Below, one piece after another: positions 63,633-64,000 of a stretch of DNA of 64,000 bases (positions are counted from its first letter, which is position 1; each line of letters begins with the position of its first letter). The position numbers and the translations under genes are program-made. This DNA is from Demequina sediminis (lineage in GTDB: Bacteria; Actinomycetota; Actinomycetes; Actinomycetales; Demequinaceae): NCBI RefSeq assembly GCF_030296675.1, contig NZ_AP027736.1:2232001-2296000 (forward strand). Reading direction: 5' to 3'. The notes beneath the pieces are model-generated. The model saw nothing but the letters and a program-made list of their open reading frames with translations, did no database searches and was not told where the DNA came from.

Positions 63633-64000
63633 GTGCGTATCGGAGAGCTGGCCCAGGCGAGCGGCACCACGACCAAGACGCTGCGCTACTACGAACAGGC
63701 AGGGCTCCTCCCGGCGCCCGAGCGCACCACCACCGGCTACCGCGACTACGAGCCCGCGACCCTCCAGCGACTGAACTTCATCCGCCGTGGTCAGGCCGCC
63801 GGCCTGACCCTGGCGCAGATCCGAGAGGTGCTGCACGTACGAGACGCCGGTGCGGCGCCCTGCCACCACGTCCGCCAGCTGCTCGACAGCCGCGTCCACC
63901 AGCTCGACCGCCAGATCGCGGACCTTCAGGCGCTGCGCGAGAACGTCACCGAGCTGCGAGACGCCGCCGCCGCACCTGACCCGGGGGCCTGCGACCCGAC
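63633..64000 (+). CDS. merR: MerR-family metal-responsive regulator (partial, runs off window)
   Basis: The first 122 residues are visible. The HTH VRIGELAQASGTTTKTLRYY is followed by the wing GYRDYEPATLQRLNFIRRGQ and a long dimerisation helix (VRQLLDSRVHQLDRQIADLQ). Metal-ligand Cys occur in GAAPCHHV (about 78) and PGACDP (about 119), positions used by MerR, ZntR and related sensors. GTG 63633 follows GGAGG. It is divergent from merA with the shared operator between them, so Hg(II) sensing is the best call, but other soft metals are not excluded. Confidence 0.85.
   Translation, partial: MRIGELAQASGTTTKTLRYYEQAGLLPAPERTTTGYRDYEPATLQRLNFIRRGQAAGLTLAQIREVLHVRDAGAAPCHHVRQLLDSRVHQLDRQIADLQALRENVTELRDAAAAPDPGACDP

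Larger units (their letters stand above)
57443..64000. mobile_element. TniA/TniB-type transposon carrying a mer module (right end beyond window)
   Basis: The unit contains a TniB-like ATPase, a TniA-like DDE transposase, a serine resolvase with a res-like site, and mer genes. The left end is probably the TGTGACTTTCTCCGG at 57443, between the chromosomal repeat and the first transposition gene; the exact end and target duplication cannot be shown because the other end is outside. No tniQ is seen. An IS30 element is nested inside. Confidence 0.75.

Overview
The window is about 70% G+C and reads as an actinobacterial chromosome, most likely order Micrococcales (Cellulomonas/Demequina/Tropheryma side). 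The evidence is a GlnR-type orphan regulator, a Crp/GlxR-type regulator, a dnaK-grpE-dnaJ-hspR cluster with HAIR operators, an actinobacterial small SRP RNA upstream of dnaX, DUF2510 and LytR_C proteins, and a subclass Ic-like NrdB. Genes are densely packed on both strands, with many ATGA/GTGA overlaps. The genus cannot be fixed from the sequence alone.

Layout. 1-19 kb is housekeeping: a partial membrane protein, glnR, nth, a small gene plus crp, ridA/DUF4177, a PASTA-containing class A PBP with a phosphoesterase, tRNA-Pro, asd-lysC, a carboxylesterase, an ABC-2 exporter, recR, dnaX, SRP RNA, tRNA-Ser, a LytR_C protein and a YhgE-like heptad-repeat protein behind a three-hairpin leader. 19.4-32.2 kb is an arabinan-use locus. 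It has a secreted GH43 arabinanase, GH51, GH27, a sugar ABC importer without its own ATPase, a second GH43, a DUF624 protein, a LacI regulator and a GH127 beta-L-arabinofuranosidase. Three near-identical palindromes (consensus TACATCGWTGTA) sit at the three promoters and tie the locus together. 32.4-42.2 kb holds a flavin reductase, tRNA-Ser, FUSC, tadA, upp, the nrdAB operon with paired NrdR boxes, a Bcr/CflA transporter and a DJ-1/PfpI protein.

42.2-56.9 kb is stress and cofactor biology. A single roughly 1000-residue protein fuses an ECF sigma factor, a zinc anti-sigma domain, a membrane segment, fifteen GGGDT repeats and a surface beta-domain region. It is followed by a degenerate GGDEF-like gene, a leaderless tetR, hspR-dnaJ-grpE-dnaK, a rhodanese, a thiamine importer under a TPP riboswitch, a DUF2510 protein and dcd. 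56.9-57.4 kb carries two copies of a 59-bp hairpin repeat around a small PLDc_N gene. From about 57.44 kb to the window end lies a transposon. It has a TniB-like ATPase, a TniA-like DDE transposase, a serine resolvase, and a mer module (merA, divergent merR). An IS30-family element has split merA just before its C-terminal Cys-Cys tail.

A technical pattern matters for every reader: at least 18 apparent frameshifts are each explained by one base missing from a G or C run (ponA, lysC, ABC permease x2, dnaX, sugar permease, lacI, reductase, PfpI, ECF gene x2, tetR, dnaJ x3, thiQ x2, merA). They look like sequencing or assembly undercalls, not decay. I therefore annotate those genes as intact across the shift and give the position in each entry. 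The truly broken gene is merA, by IS insertion.
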